Source: BD2-11 sp965115885
GTDB lineage: Bacteria; Gemmatimonadota; Gemmatimonadetes; Longimicrobiales; Gaopeijiaceae
Reading direction: 5' to 3'
Assembly: GCA_965115885.1 (NCBI GenBank)
Contig: OZ220479.1
Location: forward strand, 3,162,001 to 3,226,000
Length of the DNA: 64,000 bases
Shown: piece by piece, positions 32,331 through 42,041 of the stretch
Layout of the letters: every line of letters starts with the position of its first letter
Position numbering within the stretch: position 1 is the first letter of the stretch
The notes under the pieces: generated by a model
The model's input: only the letters and a program-made list of their open reading frames with translations
Databases searched by the model: none
Told to the model about the DNA's origin: nothing
Made by a program: the position numbers and the translations under genes

Positions 32331-35300
32331 CTATCCGCTCCCCGAGCTCACGGCCGCAATCGTGACCTTGGGACCCATCTTCCACGGGGTCTCGCCGCCG
32401 CTCTGTCTGGCTTCGATCCACATGACGATCTCCCCCTGGAGATCCGCCGCCGTGAGACTCACCGCGCTGCCGCCCGCCGTTCGGAATTGGGCGTAGCTCG
32501 TGGCCTCCTTGACGCCCTCTATCAGCAGCTGTCTCTCCTCCCAGGCGTCCGTGCCCGAAGTCTGGTGGTACAGCGTCAGCTTCGCGCCGCCTTGGCCCGC
32601 CACGGCCAACTGCATGACGATCCGCTGATGCGACCTCTCGTTCGTCGTCGCCACCCAGTCGAGCTTTATCGTGTCGTTGTCCGCGCTGCGACGCGCCTTG
32701 ATCGACTTCGCCACCGGATCGAGCGCCGACACCTTCCGATAGACTGTGTCCGCGGCCTGCAACACACTGCTGGCGTTCGTCGATCTCGACTCGATCCGAA
32801 CGGTGAACGTGTCGTCGGGGACCCTGCGTCCGGCCGCGCAAAGCTGGGCGGAAACGCCCGGGTCCGTGCAGGCGCGCAAGACGACTCCTTTGTTCCACAC
32901 GTCATCGGATTCGCCGGGGAGCTCCTTCCAATGGTACATGAACCGCCACATCCCGTCCGTGTCCCGATACCAATAATTGTATTCCGGAAGGCCGCTGTTC
33001 GTCGCAGGCAACCCGCGTTGCGCGTCGGTGATGCCGTCCTCGGCATCGTAGTTGGTGTACCTGAAGATGACCATCGCGCTGTCCTTGTGGACGGCGACTA
33101 TGACCTCGTTCGTTTTGGGGACGCTGTCCAACCACGCCGGGCCGCGCTCCGCACTCACGTTCCGTAGCACCCAGGTGCGCGCGTCGATCGTTCCGTAGTC
33201 CTTGCTCTCTCCGGGCGCCACCGACACGCGCTGGCTTCCGCTCGGATACACGAAGCCCCACATGTCCTTCGACGCCGCGACGTCGTAGGCGCCGAACGGC
33301 ACGTTGAACGTGAACACTCCCGTCTCTCCGGTCGTCGTCGAGTCCGTCGCGGTCGATTCGCCCGCCTTCGTCACCGTGATCTTGACGCCCGACAGCGGAC
33401 CGCCGAACCCTACGTTGGCATCCTTCACCCGGCCGGTGATCGTCGCGTTCACGAAGCCCGTGAAGTTGATCCCCGAAATCGCCGCGCCCGTGTGCGCCGG
33501 CACCGTGATCGACTCCGGCGCGAAGCTCATGCCCTTCTTCATAACGCGCACCATCGCCGTCCCGCCCACGTCCTGGCCCTTCACCTCCGCCATGTAGCTC
33601 CCGTCCGCGCCCGTCACCAGCTTCCCGTTCGACGCCTTGTTCTCCGGCGCCACCCACTTCGTCGTGTCGTCGGCGTACCTCACCTGGATCTCCGCGCCCG
33701 CAATCGCCGCGCCGCTCCCCGACGCCGTCACCTTACCGCTCACCGTCGCCTTCGAGGCCGTGCCCCCGAACGCGATGTCCACCATCTCCAGTCCGTTCGC
33801 CATGAACGCCCGCACCGAGTCCTTCGTCGTCGTCGCGCCCTTCGTCGCCTTCACGAAGAACTTGTTCGTCATCGCGCTCCGCGACGCCGAGGACACCCCC
33901 GCGATCACGTAGCGTCCGTACAGGTCCGTCATCGCCGTCTTCCCGTTCGCCGTCACCGTCGCGCTGTCGATCGGGAACCCGTCGCTCCCCTTCACCCGCC
34001 CGTACACCGTACCCGTCGACGGCGTCACCTCCAGCTCCACCGCCCCGCCCAGCGGGCTCAACGCAGTGCCCAGCTCCATGCCCCCCTTCTTGCGCACCCG
34101 CCAGCCCGCCGACGCCTTCGCTTCGTACGCGCCCGCCGCCAGCTTCCCGAAATCGAACTGGTACGTCTCGTCCACCGTCGTCGTCGTCGTCACGTCCTTC
34201 GCCAGCGCCGCGAACGTCTCCGCCTCGCCCGCCAGGTTCTTCCCCTCGACCGGCGTCAGGTCCACCGTCACCCCCGGGTTCTTCCGGTTCATCGTGTCCG
34301 TCGAGAACCCGTCCCCCGAACTCGCCGCCGTCACGCTCTTGCGCCACACCTCGCCCTTCACCGAATGCGTCGTCACGTACGCGAACGACGCGCACTCGTC
34401 GTGGTCCTGCGGAAGCGTCTCCTGCAACGGACACAGCGAAACCGTGTGCCCGAATCCGCCCTCCGACCCGAACGCTCCGCCCATCAGCCCGTTCGCCTCC
34501 GCGTCCCGGTACGCCTCGAGCTCGTCAGGTTCCAGCAGCATGATCCCCGCCGTCGTACCCGCCGCGCTCTCGTTCGCGCGAACCACCACGTCGTAGTCCG
34601 TCGGCACGTGCAGGAAGGTCGTCACCCCGTCCTTCTCGCTCATGTGCTTCGAATCCCACTCCTCCTTCGTGAACGAGCGCGACCGGCCCGTCCCGCTCAT
34701 GTAGCGCAGCGACACGTCCACGTACCCCGTCTTCGCCCGCTCGTCCCCGCCCAGCACGTTCCCCGTGTACCCCTCCACCTGATCCCGCTCGTGGTGCACG
34801 TACACCTTCAACGTCTGCGTCGCGTAGCTCGCCTCGAGCATCCCCGCTTCCATCGTCTCGCCCGCCAGCTTCAGACCCGTGTGCGTGTACTCCACAGCCT
34901 CCGACTCGTACTTCTCCCCACCGTCCAACTCGTCCTCCTGGTCCTTCGCCAGCATGAACGCGTAGGTCGTCGGCACCGACTCCGCCGTCGTCTCCAGCTT
35001 CGCCATGCCCTCGTCGTCCAGCTTCTTCGGCGCGCCCTCCACCGTCTCCTCCCCCGACGTCACGCCGATCGCCCAGCCGCCCAACGCCATGCCCCCGCCC
35101 AACTCCGTCTTCACCGTCTTCCCGCTCACCGACACGTCCACCTTCATGTTCACCACGTCGGCCGTGTTTTCCGCCGACACCCTCCACTCCTGAGGATCCC
35201 ACTTCACCGCCTGCTTGCCCGCTCCCATGTCCACGCTGTAGCCGTCCGCAACGACCGTCGCGTACACCGTGTGGCCCGTCGTGCCCGCGCGCGCCACACG

Positions 35301-36974
35301 GATCGACGCCATGCCCTCGTCGTCCGTCACGCCGCTCCCCGACATGTTCTCCCCGCCCATGTCCGCGTACAGGCTCACCTTCGCGTCCGGCAACGCGTCC
35401 CCCGTCGCCTCCCCGCTCTTCAACTTCACCTCGAAGTCCACCGTCGTGTGCGTTATGTCGAACGGCAACGACCGCGTCGCCGCCTCCCCGACTCCCAACT
35501 CCACCACGTAGCCCGTCGACGGACCCCCGTACGCCACGTCGTGCTTCGCCAGCATCGCCGACGCATCCGCGTCGATCAGCACCACCAGCTGGTACGAGCC
35601 CGCCTTCAGACCCTCGAACGAGAACCCGCCCTCCTCGTCCGTCGCGCCCAAGCGCTGCTCGTTCACCCCAGGGCCCACCAGCGCCACCGGGATCCCCGCT
35701 CGCATCAGCGCATGCTCCCCCTCGTCGAACATGTCGTTCTTCGTCCCCTCGTCCACGTACGCCATCCCCGACACGCTCGCCGTCGTCGCGTGCTCCCCCT
35801 CGAAGTTCACGATCTTCGACTCGTCGTCCGCAACCGTCACGTCCATGCTCGTCGTCCCGAACACGTACGCCTCGCCCTCCACCCCGATCGACACCGCGTA
35901 GTCCCCCGCCGCCAACCCCGTGAACGCGTACTGTCCGCTCGCGTCCGTCGTCTCCGTTCGCTCCTCGTCCGCCCCCGACAGCGTCACCTCGACCCCGCTC
36001 AATCCCATCCCCTCCACGCTCACCCGACCGCTGATCCCCGACGTCCGCAGCAACACCCCCGCGAACGACACCGTCGCCGTCTCCCCCATCTCCACGCTCA
36101 CCTCCCGAGACGTCGACGCGAACTCGTAGTCCTCCGCTTCGTACCCGCCCGCGATGCTCACCTCGTAGTCGCCCGCGCGCAGATGCCCGAACCGGTACAT
36201 CCCGTCCGCGTCCGTCGTCGCCCTGCGGCTCTCCTCCGCAGGACCGCCCGACAGCGTCACCGTCACCCCCGCCAACCCCTCGCCCTCGATCGCCACACGA
36301 CCCTCCACCGCCGACGTGCGCACGTAGTGGCCCGTGAAGTCCGCGTTCCCGACCTCGCCCGCATCCACCTCCACCTCCATCGCCTTCGTCTCGAACGTCA
36401 CGTCCTCCGGGTAGCCCGAAATCTCCACCGTGTACGTCCCCGCCCGAAGCCCCGTGAACGCGAACCCGCCGTCCATACCCGTCCGCACCGTCTCGCCCAT
36501 CGCGTGCTCCCCGCCCAACGTCACCGTCACCCCCGACAGCGTCTCCGGTTGCCCGTCCCCTCCGCTCATCGCCGCGTCCGCCGCCACCACCGCTCCCACC
36601 ACCGCCGACGAACGCACGTACTCCCCCGCGAAGCTCAACCGCACGTTCTCCCCGTCCGTCGCGATCGTCGCCGACTGCGTCGCCTGCGCGAACGTCGCGT
36701 CCTCCGGGTAGCCCGAGATCGTCACCGTGTACGTTCCGGCCTCGACGCCCGCGAACGAAAAGTCGCCGCCCGCCCCCGTCGTCGCGCTCGCGCCCGACGA
36801 CAGCGTCGCCGACACCCCCGCGACCGCCGTCCCCTCGATCGTCACCGTGCCCGAGATCGTGCCCACCGGCGTCGGCGGGGGCGGCGGATCCACCGGCGGC
36901 GGGGAACCCTCGTCGCACGCCGCGAAGACGAGCGACGCCAGCGTTGCCGTGGTCAAGAGCTTGAGTCTGTTCAT
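32331..36974 (-). CDS. Giant repeat-rich surface lipoprotein (carboxypeptidase-regulatory-like domains)
   Basis: 1547 residues. Lipoprotein signal with lipobox VFAAC (Cys20), then a proline-rich linker (DEGSPPPVDPPPPPTPVG). At least four ~80-residue beta-sandwich repeats follow, each 'G.V...G..L.GVtVTLsG......T...G.y.F..L.aG.Y.vsI.gyp', e.g. TISGTVTIEGTAVAGVSATLSSG and SGISGRVSVEGMGLSGVEVTLSG. These match carboxypeptidase-regulatory/SdrD-B-like domains used in adhesins. The C-terminal third diverges (TRRRSADNDTIKLDWVATTNERSHQRIVMQ) and resembles fibronectin-like folds. Middle-region codon use is strikingly uniform (GAC/GTC/GCG) compared with the C-terminal ~400 codons. Likely an adhesin or envelope scaffold; function unknown. 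Confidence 0.8.
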   Translation of the reverse strand: MNRLKLLTTATLASLVFAACDEGSPPPVDPPPPPTPVGTISGTVTIEGTAVAGVSATLSSGASATTGAGGDFSFAGVEAGTYTVTISGYPEDATFAQATQSATIATDGENVRLSFAGEYVRSSAVVGAVVAADAAMSGGDGQPETLSGVTVTLGGEHAMGETVRTGMDGGFAFTGLRAGTYTVEISGYPEDVTFETKAMEVEVDAGEVGNADFTGHYVRTSAVEGRVAIEGEGLAGVTVTLSGGPAEESRRATTDADGMYRFGHLRAGDYEVSIAGGYEAEDYEFASTSREVSVEMGETATVSFAGVLLRTSGISGRVSVEGMGLSGVEVTLSGADEERTETTDASGQYAFTGLAAGDYAVSIGVEGEAYVFGTTSMDVTVADDESKIVNFEGEHATTASVSGMAYVDEGTKNDMFDEGEHALMRAGIPVALVGPGVNEQRLGATDEEGGFSFEGLKAGSYQLVVLIDADASAMLAKHDVAYGGPSTGYVVELGVGEAATRSLPFDITHTTVDFEVKLKSGEATGDALPDAKVSLYADMGGENMSGSGVTDDEGMASIRVARAGTTGHTVYATVVADGYSVDMGAGKQAVKWDPQEWRVSAENTADVVNMKVDVSVSGKTVKTELGGGMALGGWAIGVTSGEETVEGAPKKLDDEGMAKLETTAESVPTTYAFMLAKDQEDELDGGEKYESEAVEYTHTGLKLAGETMEAGMLEASYATQTLKVYVHHERDQVEGYTGNVLGGDERAKTGYVDVSLRYMSGTGRSRSFTKEEWDSKHMSEKDGVTTFLHVPTDYDVVVRANESAAGTTAGIMLLEPDELEAYRDAEANGLMGGAFGSEGGFGHTVSLCPLQETLPQDHDECASFAYVTTHSVKGEVWRKSVTAASSGDGFSTDTMNRKNPGVTVDLTPVEGKNLAGEAETFAALAKDVTTTTTVDETYQFDFGKLAAGAYEAKASAGWRVRKKGGMELGTALSPLGGAVELEVTPSTGTVYGRVKGSDGFPIDSATVTANGKTAMTDLYGRYVIAGVSSASRSAMTNKFFVKATKGATTTKDSVRAFMANGLEMVDIAFGGTASKATVSGKVTASGSGAAIAGAEIQVRYADDTTKWVAPENKASNGKLVTGADGSYMAEVKGQDVGGTAMVRVMKKGMSFAPESITVPAHTGAAISGINFTGFVNATITGRVKDANVGFGGPLSGVKITVTKAGESTATDSTTTGETGVFTFNVPFGAYDVAASKDMWGFVYPSGSQRVSVAPGESKDYGTIDARTWVLRNVSAERGPAWLDSVPKTNEVIVAVHKDSAMVIFRYTNYDAEDGITDAQRGLPATNSGLPEYNYWYRDTDGMWRFMYHWKELPGESDDVWNKGVVLRACTDPGVSAQLCAAGRRVPDDTFTVRIESRSTNASSVLQAADTVYRKVSALDPVAKSIKARRSADNDTIKLDWVATTNERSHQRIVMQLAVAGQGGAKLTLYHQTSGTDAWEERQLLIEGVKEATSYAQFRTAGGSAVSLTAADLQGEIVMWIEARQSGGETPWKMGPKVTIAAVSSGSG

Positions 36975-37354
36975 GGTACCTTCCCTTGCGAAGGGTGAAT
37001 CGGAGGGTCGCAGCGCCGCCGCACCCTGCGACGGCCGCCCCCCAGGGACATGCGCCGACCGACGCCCGAAAGCGTTGCGCGGCGTGCGCCTAGGCGCACG
37101 CGCGGTGTTGTCGAAAACCCCAGTGGACGCGGAAACTCCGCCGACGCGCCGGGCGGCGGCTCGCGAGGAATCCGCGACGGAGGACGTGGCGCCGTGCGGC
37201 GGCGCGCGCCGAACGGGCGCACCGATACGACGGGTTGCGGCCCGCCTTCGCAGGCGAAGGCGCAGCCGGAAACTCCCGGATCCGGAAGAAGAAGTCCTGC
37301 GGCCCCGCGAAAGAGCGCGGAGAGGGTCTTGAGAAAGGACTGCCTTACTGAACC

Positions 37355-37450
37355 GGGCTGGCGGGCTGGCGGGCTGGCGGGCTGGCGGGCTGGCGGGCTG
37401 GCGGGCTGGCGGGCTGGCGGGCTGGCGGGCTGGCGGGCTGGCGGGCTGGC
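37355..37450 (+). repeat. Perfect tandem repeat, 12 x GGGCTGGC
   Basis: 96 bases of exactly twelve 8-base units with no mismatch, flanked by AACC and TTCTCC. It is non-coding. Perfect short tandem arrays of this kind mutate by slippage and vary in copy number between strains. It lies in the long leader between the giant lipoprotein gene and its neighbours. Confidence 0.95.
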
Positions 37451-37743
37451 TTCTCCGCGAGCCTACGGACTCGCGCGCCTTCCGGCAAGGCTCGCGCCCG
37501 CGCGCCTCCGCGCGCCGACGGCGACTCCGGCCGGTTCGGGCCGCGGGCGTCGCGGGCCGCGTTCCCCCGGGCCGCGCCCCCGCGGACCCGGTACAGGTGT
37601 TCGACGCTCATGTCGTAAGCACGTGTCCCCTGTGAGCGTGACTCGACGGCGTCATTCATATGCAAACCCCGTGCCGGAAATGGCAATATTCTGCAAGTCC
37701 TAATATGGAAACAGGTTGCGGATCCACTCCCGTGCCCCGAAGT

Positions 37744-37794
37744 CTCGGAAATCCGAGGAAACCTCGGAAATCTGAGGCCCTCCCCTCAGATTTC
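37744..37794. repeat. Palindrome cluster (two adjacent hairpins)
   Basis: First hairpin CTCGGAAATCCGAG (37744-37757). Second hairpin has an 11-base perfect stem GAAATCTGAGG/CCTCAGATTTC (37767-37777 and 37784-37794) with a 6-base loop. No T-run follows on either strand, so it is not a classic terminator, though it sits ~120 bases past the end of the minus-strand gene at 37917-38453. Confidence 0.6.
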
Positions 37795-37916
37795 TGTGAA
37801 ACCCTGAGAGCTCGCCAAGTGTGAAGGTTCACCTGGATCGAGTTGTAACAGCACGACGCGTACTCTGCTGCGGGCGACGAACGCACAGCGTCGTTGTGCA
37901 CGCGGAAACCCATACT

Positions 37917-38453
37917 TCAGCCCGCTTCGCCGCCACCTCCGCCGTTGGCCTCGATGTAGGCCGTGGCGAACTCCTCCACCCCGGCCGCGACGGCGGTCTC
38001 GAGCGCGCCCTGAGCGTCGGGAACCGCAGCCACGCCCAGCCCTGTCGCGAACCAAGTCACCGCCTCGGGCAACGTGATCTGGTTGTCGCGCGTCATCTGG
38101 GTCGACTGGTGGACGCGCACCGCCACCGAGTAGGCCAGCGCGCCCGAAACCGTCGCGCCGTCGCCGAGCGCACACTCCAGAACGATGCGGAGCTCGGGCA
38201 AGCCGGGGTTGCGGAGCATCTCCCCCTGTGTCAGCAGTTCCACATCCGCCGCCGCCAAGGTCTCCTCGGCCTGGACCCGCACCGACTCGCCGGTGACGCC
38301 CGCGCCGGCGCACACGGATCCCGTCCGGGCGCTTACGAAGACGCCGCCGAGATCCTCCAAGGTATAGCGGTTCCACACCGTGTCCTGGGCCGCGCCTCTC
38401 GCCGGGAGACCGATCAGTCCGATCGTTATCGCCGTCAACGCGTAACCTTTCAT
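37917..38453 (-). CDS. Hypothetical secreted protein
   Basis: 178 residues. Signal peptide MKGYALTAITIGLIGLPARGAAQ, then a soluble domain with no recognised family: YTLEDLGGVFVSARTGSVCAGAGVTGESVRVQAEETLAAADVELLTQGEMLRNPGLPELRIVLECALG. Two conserved-looking cysteines may form a disulfide. It ends with a glycine run (EANGGGGGEAG). It is alone on the minus strand between the ankyrin operon and the giant lipoprotein. Function unknown. Confidence 0.65.
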   Translation of the reverse strand: MKGYALTAITIGLIGLPARGAAQDTVWNRYTLEDLGGVFVSARTGSVCAGAGVTGESVRVQAEETLAAADVELLTQGEMLRNPGLPELRIVLECALGDGATVSGALAYSVAVRVHQSTQMTRDNQITLPEAVTWFATGLGVAAVPDAQGALETAVAAGVEEFATAYIEANGGGGGEAG

Positions 38454-38645
38454 TCCATGCTCCGTGGCCGGACGCTCCCGACGAGCCGCGCCCCCCGACT
38501 TAGGATGGGCGGCGCGGTTTCTCGCGCTCCGTGGTTGGATGCCGCTCCCACCCGCACCTCCGGCGCCGAACCTTTCGCACCAAGACCTCTGGCACCAGAA
38601 GGAGCGAGAGATTCGGCGCTCAGGGCGGGGTCGCCGAAGTGAGGT

Positions 38646-40430
38646 TCAGCGACAGGACCTGCAGTTGTGGTTGTTCTTCGAACCCAGCTTTTCCAGCAGG
38701 GCGACCGTCGTCGGATGCGGTTGGGCCCGCTGTTCCGGGCTGTTGGCCATGTCGGCGACGGTGTGTCCGCGTCGGCTGAGCAAGGTCACGTCCGCACCTC
38801 GCTCGAAGAGAAAGAGGATGGTTTCGTTGTCGCCCCGGGCCGCCGCGTGGTGGATGGGGGCGAAGCCGTCCTTGTCGCGGATGTTGGGATCGACGCCGAT
38901 CTCGTCGACCAGGAAGCGCGCGGCCGACAACCAGCCGTCGGGCACGTGCCGATGCGTTTGCGCCACCCGCGAAGTGCCGAAGCCGACGCCCGTGGCCGCG
39001 TGCAGCGGGTGGACGCCGGGCCCGCCGTGGGGCACGGGCTCGAGCCCCGACGGATTTTCCTCCGGTTCCCGGGACGCGCCCGGGAAATTGAAGCGCCGGG
39101 GGTTGACGATGTTGTACGTCCAGATGTTCGGATCGGCGCCGCTGTCGAGCAACAACTTCATGGCCTCCACGTCGGCGGCGTAGGCGGCGCGCCAGAACGC
39201 CGTCGCGCCCGCCATGTCCACGCCCATGCGGCCGGCGTTGTAAGCGGCGTACCAGACGTGGGTCGTGGTGCGGGCGTCGGGGTCGGCGCCCGCGTCGAGC
39301 AAGAGCTCCATGAGCTCGAGGTAGGTCGTCTCCTGCTGGCGGAACGCTTGGGGTTGCGGGTACCAAGTGCGCAACGACCACTCAATGTTGAGCGTAGCGA
39401 AAAGCGGTCCCACGCCGTCGTCGCTCGCCAAGTTCGGATCGGCCCCGGCCTCCAGCAACGTCCGCGCCAAGTCGTAGTTGCCGTTGATCGTCGCGACCAG
39501 CAGGGGCGACGACCGGTCTCCGCTGCGCAGATCGATGTCCGCACCCTCGTCGATCAGAACCCGGACCGCCTCCGCGTGCCCGTTGCGGGCGGCGTAGTGC
39601 AGGGGAGAGAATCCGCCCTGAACCCCGATTTGCTCGATGGAGGAAAGCGCCTTGGGGGCGCCCGGAGGCAATTCGGGTTCGTTGTCCCGGGTGTCGGCGC
39701 CCGACCCCGGCGGACCGCCGCGTCCCTGGCCGGGCCGTTGCGCGCCCGGCTCCTCCTCGGGTTCCGGCTCCTTTTCCGCCTCGCGGACGCGCTGGCGGCG
39801 GGTGCGTTCCTCGCGGTCCGCGGCCTCGATCTCGGCGTAGTCGCGCGTGTCGCTGACCAAATCGGGATCGGCGCCCGCGTCCAGAAGCGCCCGAAGCGCT
39901 GCGGTGGAGTTGCGCGCGGCGGCGAACATCGACGGCGTCCGGCCGGAGTAGCCGTCCCGCACGTTCGCGTCCGCCCCGTGCCCGACCAACGCGGCCACCA
40001 CCCCGGCCGCGTCCGCCTCCGCGGCGAAGTGCAGGGAGGCGGCTCCGGTGGCGGTCAGCATGTCGGGATCGGCGCCCGCGTTCAGAAGCGCTGCGGCCAC
40101 TTCGACGTTGCCGGCCCGGCTGGCTAGGTGAAGGGGCGTGTAGCCGCCCACGCGGGTGGTCGGTTGAAGGGTGGCTCCGGCGAAGATGAGCGTCTCGGCG
40201 ATGTCCGGCTGGTCGTTCAGCGCCGCCCAGTGCAACGCGGTCATGCCGTCGGGTTGCGCCGCGCTGGGGTCCGCGCCTTGCCTCAGCAGGGCGCGGATCT
40301 CCTCGGCCTCGCCCCGCTGGGCCGCGTCGGCCACGGGCGAATCGTCGGGCGTGGCCGCGATCAGCAACAGCGCGCCGATCGTCAGGGTGCGCTTCATGAA
40401 AGGTGCGAACGTCCGCTTCCGTGTCGTCAT
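38646..40430 (-). CDS. Exported ankyrin-repeat protein
   Basis: 594 residues. The ATG at 40430 has GGAG-type sequence ten bases upstream; an internal ATG 11 codons on is an alternative. A hydrophobic signal (TLTIGALLLIAATP) is followed by about ten ankyrin repeats of the form 'G.TPLH.AA..G....v..LL..GADPn' (GMTALHWAALNDQPDIAETLIFAGATL; GGYTPLHLASRAGNVEVAAALLNAGADPD; GFSPLHYAARNGHAEAVRVLIDEGADIDL). A charged Glu/Pro/Gly linker splits the array. It ends GSKNNHNCRSCR. Third gene of an operon with DUF1592 and DUF1552 proteins, a grouping common in Acidobacteria, Planctomycetes and Gemmatimonadota. Confidence 0.85.
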   Translation of the reverse strand: MTTRKRTFAPFMKRTLTIGALLLIAATPDDSPVADAAQRGEAEEIRALLRQGADPSAAQPDGMTALHWAALNDQPDIAETLIFAGATLQPTTRVGGYTPLHLASRAGNVEVAAALLNAGADPDMLTATGAASLHFAAEADAAGVVAALVGHGADANVRDGYSGRTPSMFAAARNSTAALRALLDAGADPDLVSDTRDYAEIEAADREERTRRQRVREAEKEPEPEEEPGAQRPGQGRGGPPGSGADTRDNEPELPPGAPKALSSIEQIGVQGGFSPLHYAARNGHAEAVRVLIDEGADIDLRSGDRSSPLLVATINGNYDLARTLLEAGADPNLASDDGVGPLFATLNIEWSLRTWYPQPQAFRQQETTYLELMELLLDAGADPDARTTTHVWYAAYNAGRMGVDMAGATAFWRAAYAADVEAMKLLLDSGADPNIWTYNIVNPRRFNFPGASREPEENPSGLEPVPHGGPGVHPLHAATGVGFGTSRVAQTHRHVPDGWLSAARFLVDEIGVDPNIRDKDGFAPIHHAAARGDNETILFLFERGADVTLLSRRGHTVADMANSPEQRAQPHPTTVALLEKLGSKNNHNCRSCR

Positions 40431-40538
40431 CTCCCACTCCTCGCGGCGGCCGACGCCGAAGATCCTTCCGCCGCCGCCGTCATGGTTGTGGCCGTTCTCC
40501 CGTCTCCCGAGTCCCGAGTCCGAGGTGTCTGCGCCTGC

Positions 40539-41927
40539 CTACACCGCGAAGGTGCCGGTGCTGTTGCCGAACGACTCGAGGTCGTTCAAGCCGAGCCGGT
40601 GCAACAGGTCGAGCATGACGTTGGCCATCGGGGTTCCCGGAGGCGCCACCACGTGCCGCTCGCCCTCGAGCAGTCCGTTCATGCCGCCGACCATGAAAAG
40701 CGGGCAGCGGGCATGGTTGTGGATGTTTGGATCGGCCATCGCCGAGCCGTACATGACCATGGTCTTGTCCAGAAGGGTCGCGTCTCCGTCGTTCGTCGCC
40801 TGCAGCTTCTCCAAGAAGTAGGGAAGCATGCCGACGTGATAAGTGTTGATCTGCGCGAAGTCGAGGATGCGCTCCTCGCGTCCCCCGTGGTGGCTGGCCG
40901 CGTGGAAGGGGGTCGTGGACCCGCTCTCCGGATAGGTTCGCGGAGACGCGTCCCGTCCCAGCTTGAAGGAGAACACCCGGGTGGTGTCGGAGGTGAAGGC
41001 CAGCAGTTGCAGGTCGAACATCACCTCCATGTGCTCGCGGAAATCGTCCGGCACGCCCACGGGGGCTTCGGGGATCTCCCGCTCCTCGCCGCTCGCGTTC
41101 TGCTTCTCGATCCGGACGATGCGCTGCTCCAACTCCCGAATGTTGTCGACGTAGCGGGCGACGCGGTGTTGGTCGGCGGGCCCCAGATCCCGCTTCAAGC
41201 TGGCGATCTCCTCCAGCATCCAGTCGAGGATGCTGCGGTCCGTGCGCAGGCGCCGGGCCCTCTGCTCCGGGGTTCCGCCGGCTCCGAAGAGTTGCTGAAA
41301 GACCGCGCGCGGATCTCGGATCATCGGCAACGGCTCGCTGGGAGACGCCCAGCTGACCGTGTCCGTGTAGGCGCAAGCGTAGCCGTAGGCGCAACCGCCG
41401 GCCTGGTCCACGTTCTCGATCGTGAGCTGCATGGAGGGAATCGGAGTCTCTCGTCCGTGGCGCTGGACGAAGAGTTGGTCCATGGATGTCCCGATGTGCA
41501 GGTCCGAACCCTGAGTCTGCTTCGGGTGCGACTGCGTGAGGAACACCGCCGTCGTGCGGAAGTGATCGCCGCCGATCTCCTCGGGCGAGAACGCGTCCGC
41601 CATGCGCGAGTCGGTGTTGGTCACGATCGTGAGGTGCTTGCGGAAGGGCTCGAGCGAGCGGAGGCTGGTGGGGGAGAGATCGAAGTCCTTCCCCTCCGCC
41701 GCGGGGGCCCAGAGGTTCCGGGAAGCGCCCCACTCGTTGCAGCCGGCCGCTCCGTGCACCTGCTCGATGAAGACCAAGCGGGTGTCGTTGGCGGCCCGTC
41801 CCGCTTCGGTCGCCGACCACAGCTTCCCCGCGGGAACCATGGCGTCGAGCAGCGGCAACCCGACGGCGCCGCTCATGCTCCGCAACATCGTGCGCCTGGA
41901 GATGCTCTTTCCGGTGATGAAGTTCAT
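40539..41927 (-). CDS. DUF1552 protein, Tat-exported
   Basis: 462 residues. N-terminal Tat signal MNFITGKSISRRTMLRSMSGAVGLPLLDAM. The family (DUF1552) is recognised from its overall pattern LVFIEQVHGAAGCNEW, SIQLTIENVD-like MQLTIENVDQAGGCAYGYACAYTDTVSWAS, LDWMLEEIASLKRDLGPADQHRVARYVDNIRELEQRI, and FKLGRDASPRTYPESGSTTPFHAASHHG. Biochemical activity has not been established for the family. It lies between the DUF1592 and ankyrin genes with ~110-base gaps and is expected to be co-expressed with them. Confidence 0.85.
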   Translation of the reverse strand: MNFITGKSISRRTMLRSMSGAVGLPLLDAMVPAGKLWSATEAGRAANDTRLVFIEQVHGAAGCNEWGASRNLWAPAAEGKDFDLSPTSLRSLEPFRKHLTIVTNTDSRMADAFSPEEIGGDHFRTTAVFLTQSHPKQTQGSDLHIGTSMDQLFVQRHGRETPIPSMQLTIENVDQAGGCAYGYACAYTDTVSWASPSEPLPMIRDPRAVFQQLFGAGGTPEQRARRLRTDRSILDWMLEEIASLKRDLGPADQHRVARYVDNIRELEQRIVRIEKQNASGEEREIPEAPVGVPDDFREHMEVMFDLQLLAFTSDTTRVFSFKLGRDASPRTYPESGSTTPFHAASHHGGREERILDFAQINTYHVGMLPYFLEKLQATNDGDATLLDKTMVMYGSAMADPNIHNHARCPLFMVGGMNGLLEGERHVVAPPGTPMANVMLDLLHRLGLNDLESFGNSTGTFAV

Positions 41928-42041
41928 CGTTTCAGACTCCGTCGAAGTGCGATTCTGCGAAGTGCACCGACTCGTGCGGTGCTCGGGGGATTCGATTCGT
42001 TCGAGGAGGTTCGCCCGCAGGGAATCCCGGTCCGGGCGCGG

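Larger units (their letters stand above)
36975..37916. other. ~940-bp gene-poor region with repeats
   Basis: Holds no convincing gene. It contains a 12-copy 8-bp tandem repeat (37355-37450) and a palindrome cluster (37744-37794). A 113-codon minus-strand frame at 37345-37686 only reads through the tandem repeat (RQPASPPA...) and is not called. Around 37655-37690 on the minus strand, TTGCCA and CATATG 18 bases apart could be a promoter for the giant lipoprotein gene, although 680 bases upstream of it; low certainty. Confidence 0.4.

Noticed and set aside
33492..36998. 1168-codon plus-strand open frame opposite the giant lipoprotein
   Set aside because: Almost entirely Arg/His/Pro/Val; it is the complement of the repeat gene, not a protein.
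37355..37450. CRISPR array
   Set aside because: The units are 8 bases with no spacers; no cas genes nearby.
37345..37686. 113-codon minus-strand frame with RQPASPPA repeats
   Set aside because: It is just translation of the GGGCTGGC tandem array; no homologous features.
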